64,000 nucleotides of DNA, taken from the NCBI GenBank assembly GCA_026195255.1, contig JAPHSS010000015.1:62001-126000 (forward strand). Reading direction: 5' to 3'. Positions within the stretch are counted from its first letter, which is position 1. Every line of letters starts with the position of its first letter. Position numbers and translations under genes: made by a program. Below are positions 44,578 through 53,617 of this stretch, piece by piece. This DNA comes from Gammaproteobacteria bacterium. GTDB lineage: Bacteria; Pseudomonadota; Gammaproteobacteria; SZUA-229. The notes beneath the pieces are model-generated. The model saw nothing but the letters and a program-made list of their open reading frames with translations. It ran no database searches and was not told where the DNA came from.

Positions 44578-45123
44578 TTAGGCCACTACCTCATCTTCAA
44601 AACGAATCATCTCAATATGCCATTCCTGATCAGCGCTAGCCGTTAAAATTAAGCAGGATGGGCCGCCGCGTGTACGTGTAGCGCCGGCTGCTCCCGGGTT
44701 AGTTACCCAGGGTTTTTGAGCGTCATCTATTAACATAGTATGGGTATGACCATAGACAATTAATTTAGCATGCGGGTGTGAGGCACGTAATGAAGCATGG
44801 TCAGGTCGGTGCATACCGTGTTTATGGCCATGTTCTATTGCAACCGTGCCACCGGGTAACTCTATTTCTGCAATTGCTGGTAAACCGTTGACAACGGCTT
44901 TTTCGTTTTCATGCCAGAGGCTTTCAACGTCATTATTGCCGGTAACGGCTGTCACATTTGAGTTCAGTTCATGTAACTGTTCAAGCACGTGAGCACCACA
45001 AATATCACCTGCATGAATAATTTGATCGCAAGATTTAATTACATTAATAATGTCTGGGCTTATAACGCTATGAGTGTCAGAAATAATCGCTACTTTGCGA
45101 GTGCTGGTATTGGGGGGAGTCAT
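44578..45123 (-). CDS. YfcE/MJ0936-type metallophosphoesterase
   Basis: 181 residues. The calcineurin-like metal-binding motifs are in order: IISDTHSV, QIIHAGDICG, AVTGNNDVE, IEHGHKHG and VYGHTHTMLIDD, followed by NPGAAGATRTRG, where YfcE-type enzymes have NPGS. These small enzymes hydrolyse phosphodiesters with two metal ions. The ribosome-binding site before ATG 45123 is weak. It is a single gene, set off from the upstream operon by the terminator at 45157-45179. Confidence 0.88.
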   Translation of the reverse strand: MTPPNTSTRKVAIISDTHSVISPDIINVIKSCDQIIHAGDICGAHVLEQLHELNSNVTAVTGNNDVESLWHENEKAVVNGLPAIAEIELPGGTVAIEHGHKHGMHRPDHASLRASHPHAKLIVYGHTHTMLIDDAQKPWVTNPGAAGATRTRGGPSCLILTASADQEWHIEMIRFEDEVVA

Positions 45124-45156
45124 GTTTTATTTAGTCTATGTTATTTAGTAATAAAA

Positions 45157-45179
45157 AGCCGCCGAAAGTGCCGGCGGCT
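45157..45179 (-). terminator. Terminator of the barrel/lipoprotein operon
   Basis: Perfect 8-bp stem AGCCGCCG / CGGCGGCT with a 7-base loop; on the minus strand it is followed by TTTTTATT. It lies 157 bases after the stop of the gene at 45336. Confidence 0.85.
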
Positions 45180-45335
45180 AAAAAGACTACGTTTCCTAGT
45201 CTCTATAATAGCCTTATGTATTATAAAATAAATCCCCCGAATGGGTAAAATTCTAGAGAATTACAATACCAGCTGCTATATTTTAGCATGTGTCGCCAAT
45301 AGAATTCACCGCTTATTGTTACTTAATAACTAGTG

Positions 45336-45884
45336 TCATAATTGAAGTGAAAGGCCAATTTGAGTAAATGAAATATCCGCATCATCAACTTCATCTACCC
45401 GGTTATACTCCAGGTGAATTGCCCAGCGTCGTAAAAAACTATATTTGATTCCAGCCACTAAACCAGGCCCGCTATCTGAAACTTTTTGCAGGGTATTTGC
45501 TGTGCCTCTGGGGGTTAAATCCCAGTTTACATATTGCAGGCCAATATAGGGCTCAAATGGACTGTTATTTGTAAATTTAATGTTAATAGCTGGAATTAGG
45601 CTTTCATTATACTCGAGGTATACCAGAGACGAATTGTCTGGTTTAAAATCAACAGTTCCTCGTGAACTCAGGCGTAATGAAATATGGGATGTAATATCGG
45701 ATTCAATAAACCATTGGCCCGCAAATGATGATTTGAAATTACCCGCATTAGCACTCGCTGAACCCATGCTAACGCCTACCTTGAAATTTTTAAATATTTT
45801 AGTGTCTGTAGAGGCCTGTTCTGCATTTATTAGTAATGGTGTCATACACAGGCTGCAGCAAACTATTAGTTGGGTTATTGTCAC
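45336..45884 (-). CDS. Outer-membrane beta-barrel protein
   Basis: 182 residues from GTG 45884, chosen because AGGAAA lies 8 bases ahead; the ATG just upstream runs straight into a stop. A signal peptide ends near LLINA. Alternating strands follow (GQWFIESDITSHISLRLSSR, PFEPYIGLQYVNWDLTPRGT, WAIHLEYNRVDEVDDADISF) and the protein closes with QIGLSLQL, an outer-membrane-type last strand. It resembles the small OmpA/OmpW-like barrel group. It lies 19 bases after the lipoprotein gene and is probably co-transcribed. Confidence 0.75.
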   Translation of the reverse strand: MTITQLIVCCSLCMTPLLINAEQASTDTKIFKNFKVGVSMGSASANAGNFKSSFAGQWFIESDITSHISLRLSSRGTVDFKPDNSSLVYLEYNESLIPAINIKFTNNSPFEPYIGLQYVNWDLTPRGTANTLQKVSDSGPGLVAGIKYSFLRRWAIHLEYNRVDEVDDADISFTQIGLSLQL

Positions 45885-45903
45885 TTACATTTCCTTTGAA
45901 TTG

Positions 45904-46749
45904 TTACGGTACAGATATAATACTAATTGTGCGTTGTTGAATGCCTTCTGCCAAACCACCTGAACCGAAGTTTGTAACAACTGTTCCAGTTTGAATACGT
46001 CTTAAATGTAAGTTTAAATTACATCGGCTATTTTCAAGCCTGTTGGGAAGAATCAGAACATTGTTACCTATAAGAAATGAGACAAACCCCACGTCGTTGC
46101 CGATATTAAAGGTGTCATTAACTATTTCATTGTCAGTTTCAGTTGAATTGCAAGTGCCTTCAATATGAAGCTCCATGTTATCAGTGCTGGTGTTACTCCA
46201 GTTTAATGCGAATACCTGGCTTCGACTAATTGTCTCGCCGTATGTTGGGCTGGAGATTTCAAATGGAGTTGGCAGGCTAACTTCTGAGTCAAGAATATTG
46301 GTGTCCTGTTGTCTTATCATGCTTATAAAAAATTTACTATTATCGTTGATGTTTTCTAAAATAGTAAAATATTCCGGATTATGATCGAAAGAAAAAAACT
46401 CAAATAGATGGTCATGATCCTGACGCGGTTTTAATTCAAATAACGATGTGGAAATATTGGATGTGTTCTCAAACAGACCACCAGAATTCTCTGTAAATAG
46501 ATTTTCCAGTTCGCTGTCTATGGAAACTAGTAAATGATCATCACCGTCTAATTCAACATCTTCAGAACCGGTTGAAATAATGGCTTTCAGGCTGGTTGTT
46601 ACAGTAGCTGTATGTGACGAAGTTTTAGTGACACGTATTTTTGCCTGTAATTCTGAATTGCTAACACTTGTCGAGGGTACGGGATCGTCACAAGCGGATA
46701 GTAAGAGTGTTATAAGTAATAGACTAATGTGATTTCGATAATGGAACAT
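45904..46749 (-). CDS. Putative lipoprotein, unknown function
   Basis: 281 residues from ATG 46749 with GGAGTGAG upstream. The N terminus has a lipobox, LLLSAC, so the mature protein should be lipid-anchored. The middle is rich in acidic residues and phenylalanine (DHDHLFEFFSFDHNPEYFTI), and the second half is beta-rich with a Cys pair (EGTCNSTETD and NSRCNLNLHL). No family recognised. First gene of a two-gene operon with the barrel protein. Confidence 0.7.
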   Translation of the reverse strand: MFHYRNHISLLLITLLLSACDDPVPSTSVSNSELQAKIRVTKTSSHTATVTTSLKAIISTGSEDVELDGDDHLLVSIDSELENLFTENSGGLFENTSNISTSLFELKPRQDHDHLFEFFSFDHNPEYFTILENINDNSKFFISMIRQQDTNILDSEVSLPTPFEISSPTYGETISRSQVFALNWSNTSTDNMELHIEGTCNSTETDNEIVNDTFNIGNDVGFVSFLIGNNVLILPNRLENSRCNLNLHLRRIQTGTVVTNFGSGGLAEGIQQRTISIISVP

Positions 46750-46880
46750 TCTCACTCCATGTGATAATTATGGCCTAAACTTATATTAAAATTGAATAAA
46801 ACTCAATCTTAGTAAAATGCACGGATGGTTGTTTAACACTTCTTATTCTGGGCGTCCGTATAAGATTATCACATGCTTGA

Positions 46881-47036
46881 TTTGCTCGGGGATGGATCTC
46901 GTTTTTTGAGCTCCGTCCCCTGTGGTTGATTCCGCTAGGCTGGGCAGCGTGATTAATGACTTCGTTAAGCTCTTGGTGGTATCAATCAGGGGGCAGAGCG
47001 CCAGAAAGCGGCGGTCTGTCCCCGAGGGAGATGTGC
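46881..47036. repeat. Palindromic intergenic repeat related to the 44.4-kb element
   Basis: Contains GCTCGGGGATGG at the left and CCCCGAGGGAGATG at the right end, the same terminal words as the element at 44352-44513, with an imperfect inner inverted repeat (CCCCTGTGGTTGAT and ATCAATCAGGGGG). No gene. Confidence 0.6.
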
Positions 47037-47145
47037 ATTAGCAGGGTAATATTGATTATGGTTGTAAGTATCTCTAGAAAAGCAGTGATGTAAAAAAATG
47101 TTCATATCTAAATTTAGAATTTATGGTTTTTTATTTAGCTCAAAA

Positions 47146-47174
47146 AAAAACGCGACTCAAAGAGCCGCGTTTTT
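47146..47174 (-). terminator. Terminator of hppA
   Basis: A 13-bp stem with one mismatch (AAAAACGCGACTC / GAGCCGCGTTTTT) and a 3-base loop; on the minus strand it is followed by a long T-run. It lies 28 bases after the hppA stop. Confidence 0.92.
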
Positions 47175-47201
47175 AGTTTTGCTTAATTTTAAGAAAAAAT
47201 C

Positions 47202-49247
47202 TTAACCAAGCAAAGGTACAATCAATAGTGCAACAATGTTCATAATCTTAATTAAAGGATTAATCGCAGGGCCCGCTGTATCTTTGTATGGGTCACCTAC
47301 AGTGTCACCAGTAACCGCTGCTTTATGAGCATCAGAACCTTTACCACCGTGGTTGCCATCTTCGATATATTTTTTCGCATTATCCCACGCACCACCACCG
47401 GTAGTCATAGAAATCGCTACGAATAAACCAGTCACGATAGCACCAATCAGTACACCACCCAGTGCTTCAGCGCCCAGAGTGAGGCCAACGATAATAGGAA
47501 TCGCTACAGGCAATAAAGAAGGGATAATCATTTCTTTAATCGCGGCTTTAGTTAACAGGTCAACGGCTTTAGAGTAATCTGGCTTTTCGGTATAATCCAT
47601 AATGCCTGGTTTTTCTCTAAACTGACGACGTACTTCAGTTACGATATCACCCGCTGCACGACCTACCGCTTCCATCGCCATAGCGCCGAACAGGTAAGGA
47701 ATCAGACCACCGATAAACAGACCAATAATAACCATGTGGTTAGATAGATCGAAAACGGTAGACTGTCCGTTAGCAGTTAATGTGTGCGTGTAATCAGCAA
47801 ACAGAACAAGTGTTGCAAGACCGGCAGAGCCAATCGCGTAACCTTTAGTAACCGCTTTAGTTGTGTTACCAACCGCATCAAGTGCATCTGTAGTTGTACG
47901 AACATCTTCAGGAAGTTCGGCCATTTCAGCAATGCCACCCGCGTTATCTGTAATAGGGCCGTATGCGTCAAGCGCTACGATAATACCTGTCATAGATAAC
48001 ATAGACGTTGCAGCAATCGCGATGCCGTATAAACCCGCCAACTCGTATGCACCCCAGATTGAAGCACAGATTGAAAGCACCGGCATTGCAGTTGATTTCA
48101 TTGAAACACCTAAACCGGCAATAACGTTTGTGCCGTCACCAGTAGTAGATGCTTTTGCAATGTTTTTAACAGGTGCATATTCAGTTGCTGTGTAGTATTC
48201 AGTAATTACGATCATGGCAATTGTTAAAGCCAGACCAATCAGTGCAGCATAATAAAATTCAGTTGCGCCAACTATAGAGCCGTTATCAAGTGTTAATGCA
48301 ACATCGCCCATCATTTCCTGTGTTACAAAGTAGAATGCAACAGCAGAAAAAACTGCAGAAACAATCGTGCCTTTATAAAGCGCATTCATGATCTTTGCGC
48401 CATCAGATGTTTTTACGAAGAAAGTACCGATGATAGAACCGATGATAGAAACACCGCCTAGAACTAATGGGTAGGTTACTGCTAACTCACCAATTTCGCT
48501 CATTACCAGGCCACCTAATAACATGGTTGCTATGATAGTAACTGCGTATGTTTCAAATAAGTCAGCTGCCATACCCGCACAGTCACCTACGTTATCACCC
48601 ACGTTATCAGCGATCGTTGCAGGGTTACGTGGGTCATCCTCGGGGATGCCGGCTTCAACTTTACCCACGATGTCAGCGCCTACGTCTGCACCCTTAGTGA
48701 ATATACCGCCACCTAAACGAGCAAAGATAGAGATTAATGAGCCACCAAATGCCAGGCCAACTAATGCATGTAATGCATCATCTTGTGAAACACTCATAAA
48801 GGAAGTTAATACTGTGTAGTAACCCGCAACACCTAAAAGACCAAGGCCTACCACTAACATACCCGTGATTGCGCCGCCTTTAAATGCAACCTGAAGGGCA
48901 GGGTTAATGCCGTCTTTAGCTGCTTCGGCTGTGCGTGAGTTAGAGCGAACGGATACATGCATGCCGATGTAACCAGCGACACCAGAAAGTATTGCACCAA
49001 TCGCAAAACCGATTGCGCTGTACCAGCTCAGGGCAAAACCCATCGCTATGAATAGTACAACGCCAACCATACCAATGGTGGTGTACTGGCGAGCCAGATA
49101 AGCAGTGGCGCCTTCCTGAATCGCATTAGCGATTTCTACCATTTTATCATTACCCATCGGTTTAGATAAAATAGAGAATATTGAAATGACGCCGTATGCG
49201 ATGCCTGCTAAAGCACACACTAAAGCGATTATTAGTCCTGTGGACAT
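47202..49247 (-). CDS. hppA: K+-independent membrane H+-translocating pyrophosphatase
   Basis: 681 residues from ATG 49247 with GGGGGT 7 bases ahead. Roughly 16 hydrophobic helices and the signatures [53 protein letters not shown] and [20 protein letters not shown] identify the V-type pyrophosphatase. The residue that decides potassium need is Lys464 in [13 protein letters not shown]; potassium-dependent forms have Ala there, so this is the K+-independent type that pumps protons. PPi hydrolysis charges the membrane, or the reverse makes PPi. Paired with the PPi-phosphofructokinase gene upstream. Confidence 0.96.
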   Translation of the reverse strand: MSTGLIIALVCALAGIAYGVISIFSILSKPMGNDKMVEIANAIQEGATAYLARQYTTIGMVGVVLFIAMGFALSWYSAIGFAIGAILSGVAGYIGMHVSVRSNSRTAEAAKDGINPALQVAFKGGAITGMLVVGLGLLGVAGYYTVLTSFMSVSQDDALHALVGLAFGGSLISIFARLGGGIFTKGADVGADIVGKVEAGIPEDDPRNPATIADNVGDNVGDCAGMAADLFETYAVTIIATMLLGGLVMSEIGELAVTYPLVLGGVSIIGSIIGTFFVKTSDGAKIMNALYKGTIVSAVFSAVAFYFVTQEMMGDVALTLDNGSIVGATEFYYAALIGLALTIAMIVITEYYTATEYAPVKNIAKASTTGDGTNVIAGLGVSMKSTAMPVLSICASIWGAYELAGLYGIAIAATSMLSMTGIIVALDAYGPITDNAGGIAEMAELPEDVRTTTDALDAVGNTTKAVTKGYAIGSAGLATLVLFADYTHTLTANGQSTVFDLSNHMVIIGLFIGGLIPYLFGAMAMEAVGRAAGDIVTEVRRQFREKPGIMDYTEKPDYSKAVDLLTKAAIKEMIIPSLLPVAIPIIVGLTLGAEALGGVLIGAIVTGLFVAISMTTGGGAWDNAKKYIEDGNHGGKGSDAHKAAVTGDTVGDPYKDTAGPAINPLIKIMNIVALLIVPLLG

Positions 49248-49529
49248 ATGTCTGACCCCCAACTTTATTATTGTTAAAATGTGTGAGTCAGATTATTAAA
49301 AATCCTTAATCTGGCTCGTCGAAAATAGTTTATTCGCACATAAAATATTCAGACTAAGTTTGAAATTCCGTTTAAAATTCAGTCATTAACGTTTAATTGA
49401 AACATGGTGAGAGACTATAGGCTTTAATATCAATATGTAACATTGATATTAATCAAGCTCTATGCAATGCTGTTTCAATATGTAATTAGTAAAATTTATA
49501 CATGCAAAAAAAATTTATATCTTTGTTTT

Positions 49530-49739
49530 TTATTTATTATTTATAATTCTTTCAATTTTGGTGCCGGGTACAAAACCTCGTAACTCATGTCGACCAAATT
49601 CGTGAATGATGTTATCAACAGCATTTTGCCCTATATCGTTTTGTAGTTCACCCAAAACAAATCTTGTTAACGCCTGATTGTAACCGCCAGCAATGGCTAC
49701 TTGATCTGCGGTCATCTCTCGTGCTTTCTCTAAAGTCAT
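49530..49739 (-). CDS. Small conserved-looking hypothetical protein between pfp and hppA
   Basis: 69 residues (MTLEKAREMTADQVAIAGGY, NQALTRFVLGELQNDIGQNA, then VDNIIHEFGRHELRGFVPGT). It has a soluble helical pattern and ends in a short basic strand. Only a weak ribosome-binding site precedes ATG 49739. It lies on the same strand between pfp and hppA, 280 bases from hppA. I do not recognise the family. Confidence 0.55.
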   Translation of the reverse strand: MTLEKAREMTADQVAIAGGYNQALTRFVLGELQNDIGQNAVDNIIHEFGRHELRGFVPGTKIERIINNK

Positions 49740-49793
49740 TTCTTAAAATCTTTTTTTGTGTCTTCGCGTCAAATTCTTTAAAGGAATGCCATT

Positions 49794-49886
49794 AAAAATT
49801 GCTCCGCATTTTTAAGATGCCGCACATCCTGTGCATACCGTTGAAAATTGCTCCTGCATTTTCAAGATACTGCACGTCCTGTGCAT
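49794..49886. repeat. Two-copy ~43-bp direct repeat
   Basis: Copies at 49794-49836 and 49843-49886 share AAAATTGCTCC, GCATTTT, AAGAT, GCAC and TCCTGTGCAT with a few substitutions. No gene. It separates the pfp terminator from the 69-residue reading frame. Confidence 0.8.
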
Positions 49887-49889
49887 AAA

Positions 49890-49915
49890 AAAGGGGAAGT
49901 AAAAACTTCCCCTTT
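49890..49915 (-). terminator. Terminator of pfp
   Basis: Perfect 11-bp stem AAAGGGGAAGT / ACTTCCCCTTT with an AAAA loop, followed by a T-run on the minus strand, immediately after the pfp stop. It implies that pfp and hppA are at most partly co-transcribed. Confidence 0.9.
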
Positions 49916-49921
49916 AACTGT

Positions 49922-51178
49922 TTAAACTTCGAACTTGTCGAGTTTTTTCCCAACTGACTGTAACTTAAGTGTTACATAATCAGGTAAGCCGTTTTCTTTG
50001 TAAGCAGGGTAGGCTTCTCCTCTAATTAACGGTGTAAGGTAATCTTTACAGGCCTGGGTAATGCCAAAGCCATCTTCGGTGATGTATTCCATTGGCATCA
50101 TTTTTTCAACATTAGCCACATCTGCCAAATTGGCTTTACCAATTTTCCACTCGTATGGGTCGTTAGAAATACGATCAACCGTAGGCATAATTGAGTTTTC
50201 GCCTGCTAATGCAAACTCAACGGCTTTTTCGCCAAGTGCATATGCCTGTTCAACATCAGATTCAGAAGCAAGGTGACGCGCTGCGCGTTGTAGGTAATCT
50301 GCAACTGCCCAGTGAAATTTATAACCCAGCGCTTCTTTAATCATGTTAGCAACTACAGGTGCTGCGCCGCCTAATTGAGCGTGACCGAAGTTATCACGTG
50401 TGCCCTGTTCTGCAAGGAACTTACCGTCCGGGTAATGAATGCCTTCAGATACAACGATGGTGCAAAAGCCGTATTCTTTAACTTTCGCATCAACCTGTGC
50501 CATGAACTTATCCTGATTGAATTCAATTTCAGGGAAAAGAATAACCACTGGAATACCTTCGTCTTCAATTAAACCACCAGCAGCTGCAATCCAGCCAGCG
50601 TGACGGCCCATAACTTCAAGTACGAAAATCTTCGTAGATGTTTTAGCCATTGAGCGAACATCGAAAGATGCTTCAAGTGCAGACACTGCAATGTATTTAG
50701 CTACTGAACCGAAACCCGGGCAGTTATCAGTGATAGGTAGATCGTTATCAACCGTTTTAGGAACATGGATAGCCTGTACCGGATAACCCATTTTTTCAGA
50801 TAACTGAGATACTTTATAACATGTATCAGCCGAGTCGCCGCCACCGTTGTAGAAAAAGTAACCAATATTGTGTGCTTTGAATACTTCGATTAAACGTTCG
50901 TATTCGACTTTATTGTCTTCAAGGCTTTTTAATTTGAAGCGGCAAGAGCCAAAAGCACCTGAAGGTGTGTTTTTAAGTGCAGCGATATCCTCTACAGACT
51001 CTAGATTAGTGTCAATCAGGTCTTCTTCTAGTGCGCCGATAATGCCGTTACGACCGGCATATACATTAGCAATTTTGTCTGAATGTTTACGTGCTGTTTC
51101 TATAACGCCACAAGCAGAAGCATTGATAACCGCTGTTACCCCGCCTGATTGTGCGTAAAATGCATTTTTAGCGCTCAT
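49922..51178 (-). CDS. pfp: Pyrophosphate-dependent 6-phosphofructokinase
   Basis: 418 residues with GAGG 8 bases before ATG 51178. The family glycine loop AQSGGVTAVINAS opens the protein. The phosphoryl-donor determinants are of the PPi type: NGGGDSADT (Asp115 where ATP enzymes have Gly) and VPKTVDNDLP (Lys141 where ATP enzymes have Gly). EVMGRHAGWIAAAGGL is the fructose-6-phosphate region. The reaction is reversible and makes PPi in the gluconeogenic direction. In Methylococcus and some sulfur-oxidising symbionts pfp is linked to hppA, as here. Confidence 0.94.
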   Translation of the reverse strand: MSAKNAFYAQSGGVTAVINASACGVIETARKHSDKIANVYAGRNGIIGALEEDLIDTNLESVEDIAALKNTPSGAFGSCRFKLKSLEDNKVEYERLIEVFKAHNIGYFFYNGGGDSADTCYKVSQLSEKMGYPVQAIHVPKTVDNDLPITDNCPGFGSVAKYIAVSALEASFDVRSMAKTSTKIFVLEVMGRHAGWIAAAGGLIEDEGIPVVILFPEIEFNQDKFMAQVDAKVKEYGFCTIVVSEGIHYPDGKFLAEQGTRDNFGHAQLGGAAPVVANMIKEALGYKFHWAVADYLQRAARHLASESDVEQAYALGEKAVEFALAGENSIMPTVDRISNDPYEWKIGKANLADVANVEKMMPMEYITEDGFGITQACKDYLTPLIRGEAYPAYKENGLPDYVTLKLQSVGKKLDKFEV

Positions 51179-51641
51179 TAGTTTTTCCTCTTTAATAATT
51201 TGGCCATCATTTTTAGATTAATTGAAATTATCTAAAAACCATATAAATTTTGGGAAAAGATAATGACTCATGCGAGGCAGAGGTACAAATTAAGCTTATT
51301 TATGTAGCCCCTAGTGAGTGTTATAAGCAGAATATTAGTGGATAATGAAATAGACTCGGGGCGCTGTGTGTAGCCGTTCTTCTCAGTTCAGATAAATATC
51401 AGGGTATTCAGAGTATTTTTAATAAAGGACGGGCTGCGCGCGCTATGGATTTATTTCTTTACTCCTGTACCTCGGGGTACCGAACCACCCCTGTCTTCTT
51501 CTTTCCGGTTTTCATGGCTTTGTCCAGATTTCGGATTTCGTGAAATAGCTAATACCTGGTTTATCTATCTACTAACTGTGCTTTTGGGACGCAAAAAATA
51601 TATTAATTAAATCTAAATTACTATTCTGTAAGTCAAATTTG
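51179..51641. other. Gap with no gene seen
   Basis: About 460 bases holding the pfp promoter region at its left end. GTACCTCGGGGTAC near 51473 is a small hairpin. No reading frame could be supported, although the DNA near 51440-51540 looks like degenerate former coding sequence. Confidence 0.5.
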
Positions 51642-53597
51642 CTATTGTTGGACGACATCTTCAGTTAGCAATAGTGTGCCGGTAACTGATGACCTGCCAT
51701 CGTTATCATCAATATGATATGAACTTATAGCCCCTTGAGCTTCATTTCCTAAAAAGATAACACTAGCTTCACCTGTACAGCCGGTAAATGATGGACAGCC
51801 AGAAGTTGAGCTTTCGATATTAAAACTATCTGTTAAGTCATGAAAGGGTATGGTGGTGCCAAAGGGTAAAGTAGCGTAATAATTGTTTACGCCGACATTA
51901 ACATCAATTGAATAGTTGGTAATTTCCTGATTGATAAAATCTACACTCATATTGGCAATTGATATCGATCCTGGAGCGCCTGTATGATCAGTAGGTAAAG
52001 TTCCACCTGCAGCGGTGTAAAACACCGATGTGCCTTTTAAGCCACCAAGAGTCGCTAGATGACTTTGTGACATAGGGGTAAGGTTTTCACTATAAATATA
52101 ATGAAAATCCTGGCCGGTATTTAAAGCAACGCCATCTTCTTTTATAACAAAGTCACCATTCCACCTTCCCCAGTTGACACCCAGTGCCGGGTTGCCCCCT
52201 ATGCTGGATGGAACGAGATTGGCGAGCGTGCCAGACGGCGATACCATGATTATTTCATGTTGAACCAGTTCGCCGGTTTGTTGATCAACCGAAGCTTCTC
52301 TACCGGCTATAGGTGTGCGGTTGGGGCCTAAAAATATAACGTTATTGTTGTTAGGTGCAATAATAACCGATGCGGCAGTGCCCGTTTCAGTAGTGGTGTT
52401 GTCCCGCTCATTAAAGCCAATTAACATGCCTGAACCAACAGGGGCCTTATCCGGGATAAACTCGGCAATCGCTGGAACATCTACATCGTTTACAGGTACT
52501 TTAGGGCTTTTCGTAAAATCAGGCTGATTAGCTTCAAAAATAACCGCTAGTCGTCTGGGCGCTGTTTTAGTTCGTTTGCTGATATTTTTTCTGGCTTTTT
52601 TGGAAGCACCAGGAGATTTCGCCGCGCCGTGTTTTAAAATGGCCGGCGGCAGCAAAAACTCTACTGGTTTAGTGCTCGCTGAAGTTAACTGGAAGTACTG
52701 GTCATTATTGAAGCGATGTATGCCGGTCTGGTTTTCAATTACAATGCTGCCATCGGCAACACCGCCGTATAAACCATCTTCCACTGCACCTGTTTCGTCA
52801 TCACTGCAGCTTGCCTGCTGGCATAATACAAGTGAATAATGAGTGCCACGAATACCAATGGTGGCAACGGTCGTTCTTACCTGATAATTGTTTTTGTTTT
52901 TATGGCCGATAACGCCGGTAATGGTTCTAAAACCACCCTTTATTAATTCTACAATACTGAGTTCACTGCCATCTTGCTGACCGTTATATCGGTATTCGGC
53001 AAGTTTGAGCTCAGTATGAGGTCGTAACGAAAGCAGTGCGCCATCTTTTAGGCGAATTTGCGTAAGACTACGTGCACCGGTGACAAGGGTATCTCCCCGA
53101 TATAACGAAGAGCGGCGGTTTAAATTACGTGTAGAACCTCTGTTTTGAGCGGATAACTCACCTACATTAATGATCACCTGGCCTATTATATCTTCCGGGT
53201 CGGGTGTGACCATCTGGTCAGTTTCAAGGGCTTTCTGAGCAGCGGGTTTTGCAATGATTTTTTGCGGTTTTTTTGCAGCTATTACAGGTGTAGGTTTTTC
53301 CTGTTTAATAGCAAAGTCGGGCAGCTGTAGTTTGTCTCCAACTGAAATATTAGCAGCGCCATTTCTAAAAGCCCGCGGGTTTTGTTTTATTAATGCTTCG
53401 CGTAATAATGCCTGTTTTTTTGTGTTGTCAGGGAATATATTTCTGGCAATTTTATAAAGTGAATCGCCGGGTTTTATTATCCAGTGACTGCCGTTTAAGA
53501 TATCGGCCTGTAATTCACTAATAAAAACATGACCAGTTAACAGTAAACCCACCATTAACGTTTTAATACGGGTGTTTAAATGATTTGTTTTATACAT
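51642..53597 (-). CDS. LysM-FecR domain exported protein
   Basis: 651 residues. A signal peptide (TLMVGLLLTGHVFISELQA) precedes a LysM domain at about 38-95 (WIIKPGDSLYKIARNIFPDN, ISVGDKLQLPD). A FecR domain follows at about 165-290 (SSLYRGDTLVTGARSLTQIR, LIKGGFRTITGVIGH, TTVATIGIRGTHYSLVLC). The remaining 350 residues are beta-rich and acidic. Unlike the sigma regulator FecR it has no inner-membrane helix after the signal peptide, so it is periplasmic or surface-located. The TPR/barrel gene lies 20 bases upstream. Confidence 0.85.
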   Translation of the reverse strand: MYKTNHLNTRIKTLMVGLLLTGHVFISELQADILNGSHWIIKPGDSLYKIARNIFPDNTKKQALLREALIKQNPRAFRNGAANISVGDKLQLPDFAIKQEKPTPVIAAKKPQKIIAKPAAQKALETDQMVTPDPEDIIGQVIINVGELSAQNRGSTRNLNRRSSLYRGDTLVTGARSLTQIRLKDGALLSLRPHTELKLAEYRYNGQQDGSELSIVELIKGGFRTITGVIGHKNKNNYQVRTTVATIGIRGTHYSLVLCQQASCSDDETGAVEDGLYGGVADGSIVIENQTGIHRFNNDQYFQLTSASTKPVEFLLPPAILKHGAAKSPGASKKARKNISKRTKTAPRRLAVIFEANQPDFTKSPKVPVNDVDVPAIAEFIPDKAPVGSGMLIGFNERDNTTTETGTAASVIIAPNNNNVIFLGPNRTPIAGREASVDQQTGELVQHEIIMVSPSGTLANLVPSSIGGNPALGVNWGRWNGDFVIKEDGVALNTGQDFHYIYSENLTPMSQSHLATLGGLKGTSVFYTAAGGTLPTDHTGAPGSISIANMSVDFINQEITNYSIDVNVGVNNYYATLPFGTTIPFHDLTDSFNIESSTSGCPSFTGCTGEASVIFLGNEAQGAISSYHIDDNDGRSSVTGTLLLTEDVVQQ

Positions 53598-53617
53598 AAT
53601 ATTTCCAATATAAATAT

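Noticed and set aside
49794..49886. CRISPR-like repeats
   Set aside because: Only two adjacent imperfect copies with no spacers; no cas genes. No CRISPR array was seen anywhere in the window.
51430..51545. Possible transposase or other gene fragment on the minus strand
   Set aside because: A short frame (AMKTGKKKTGVVRYPEV) is readable but could not be tied to any family.
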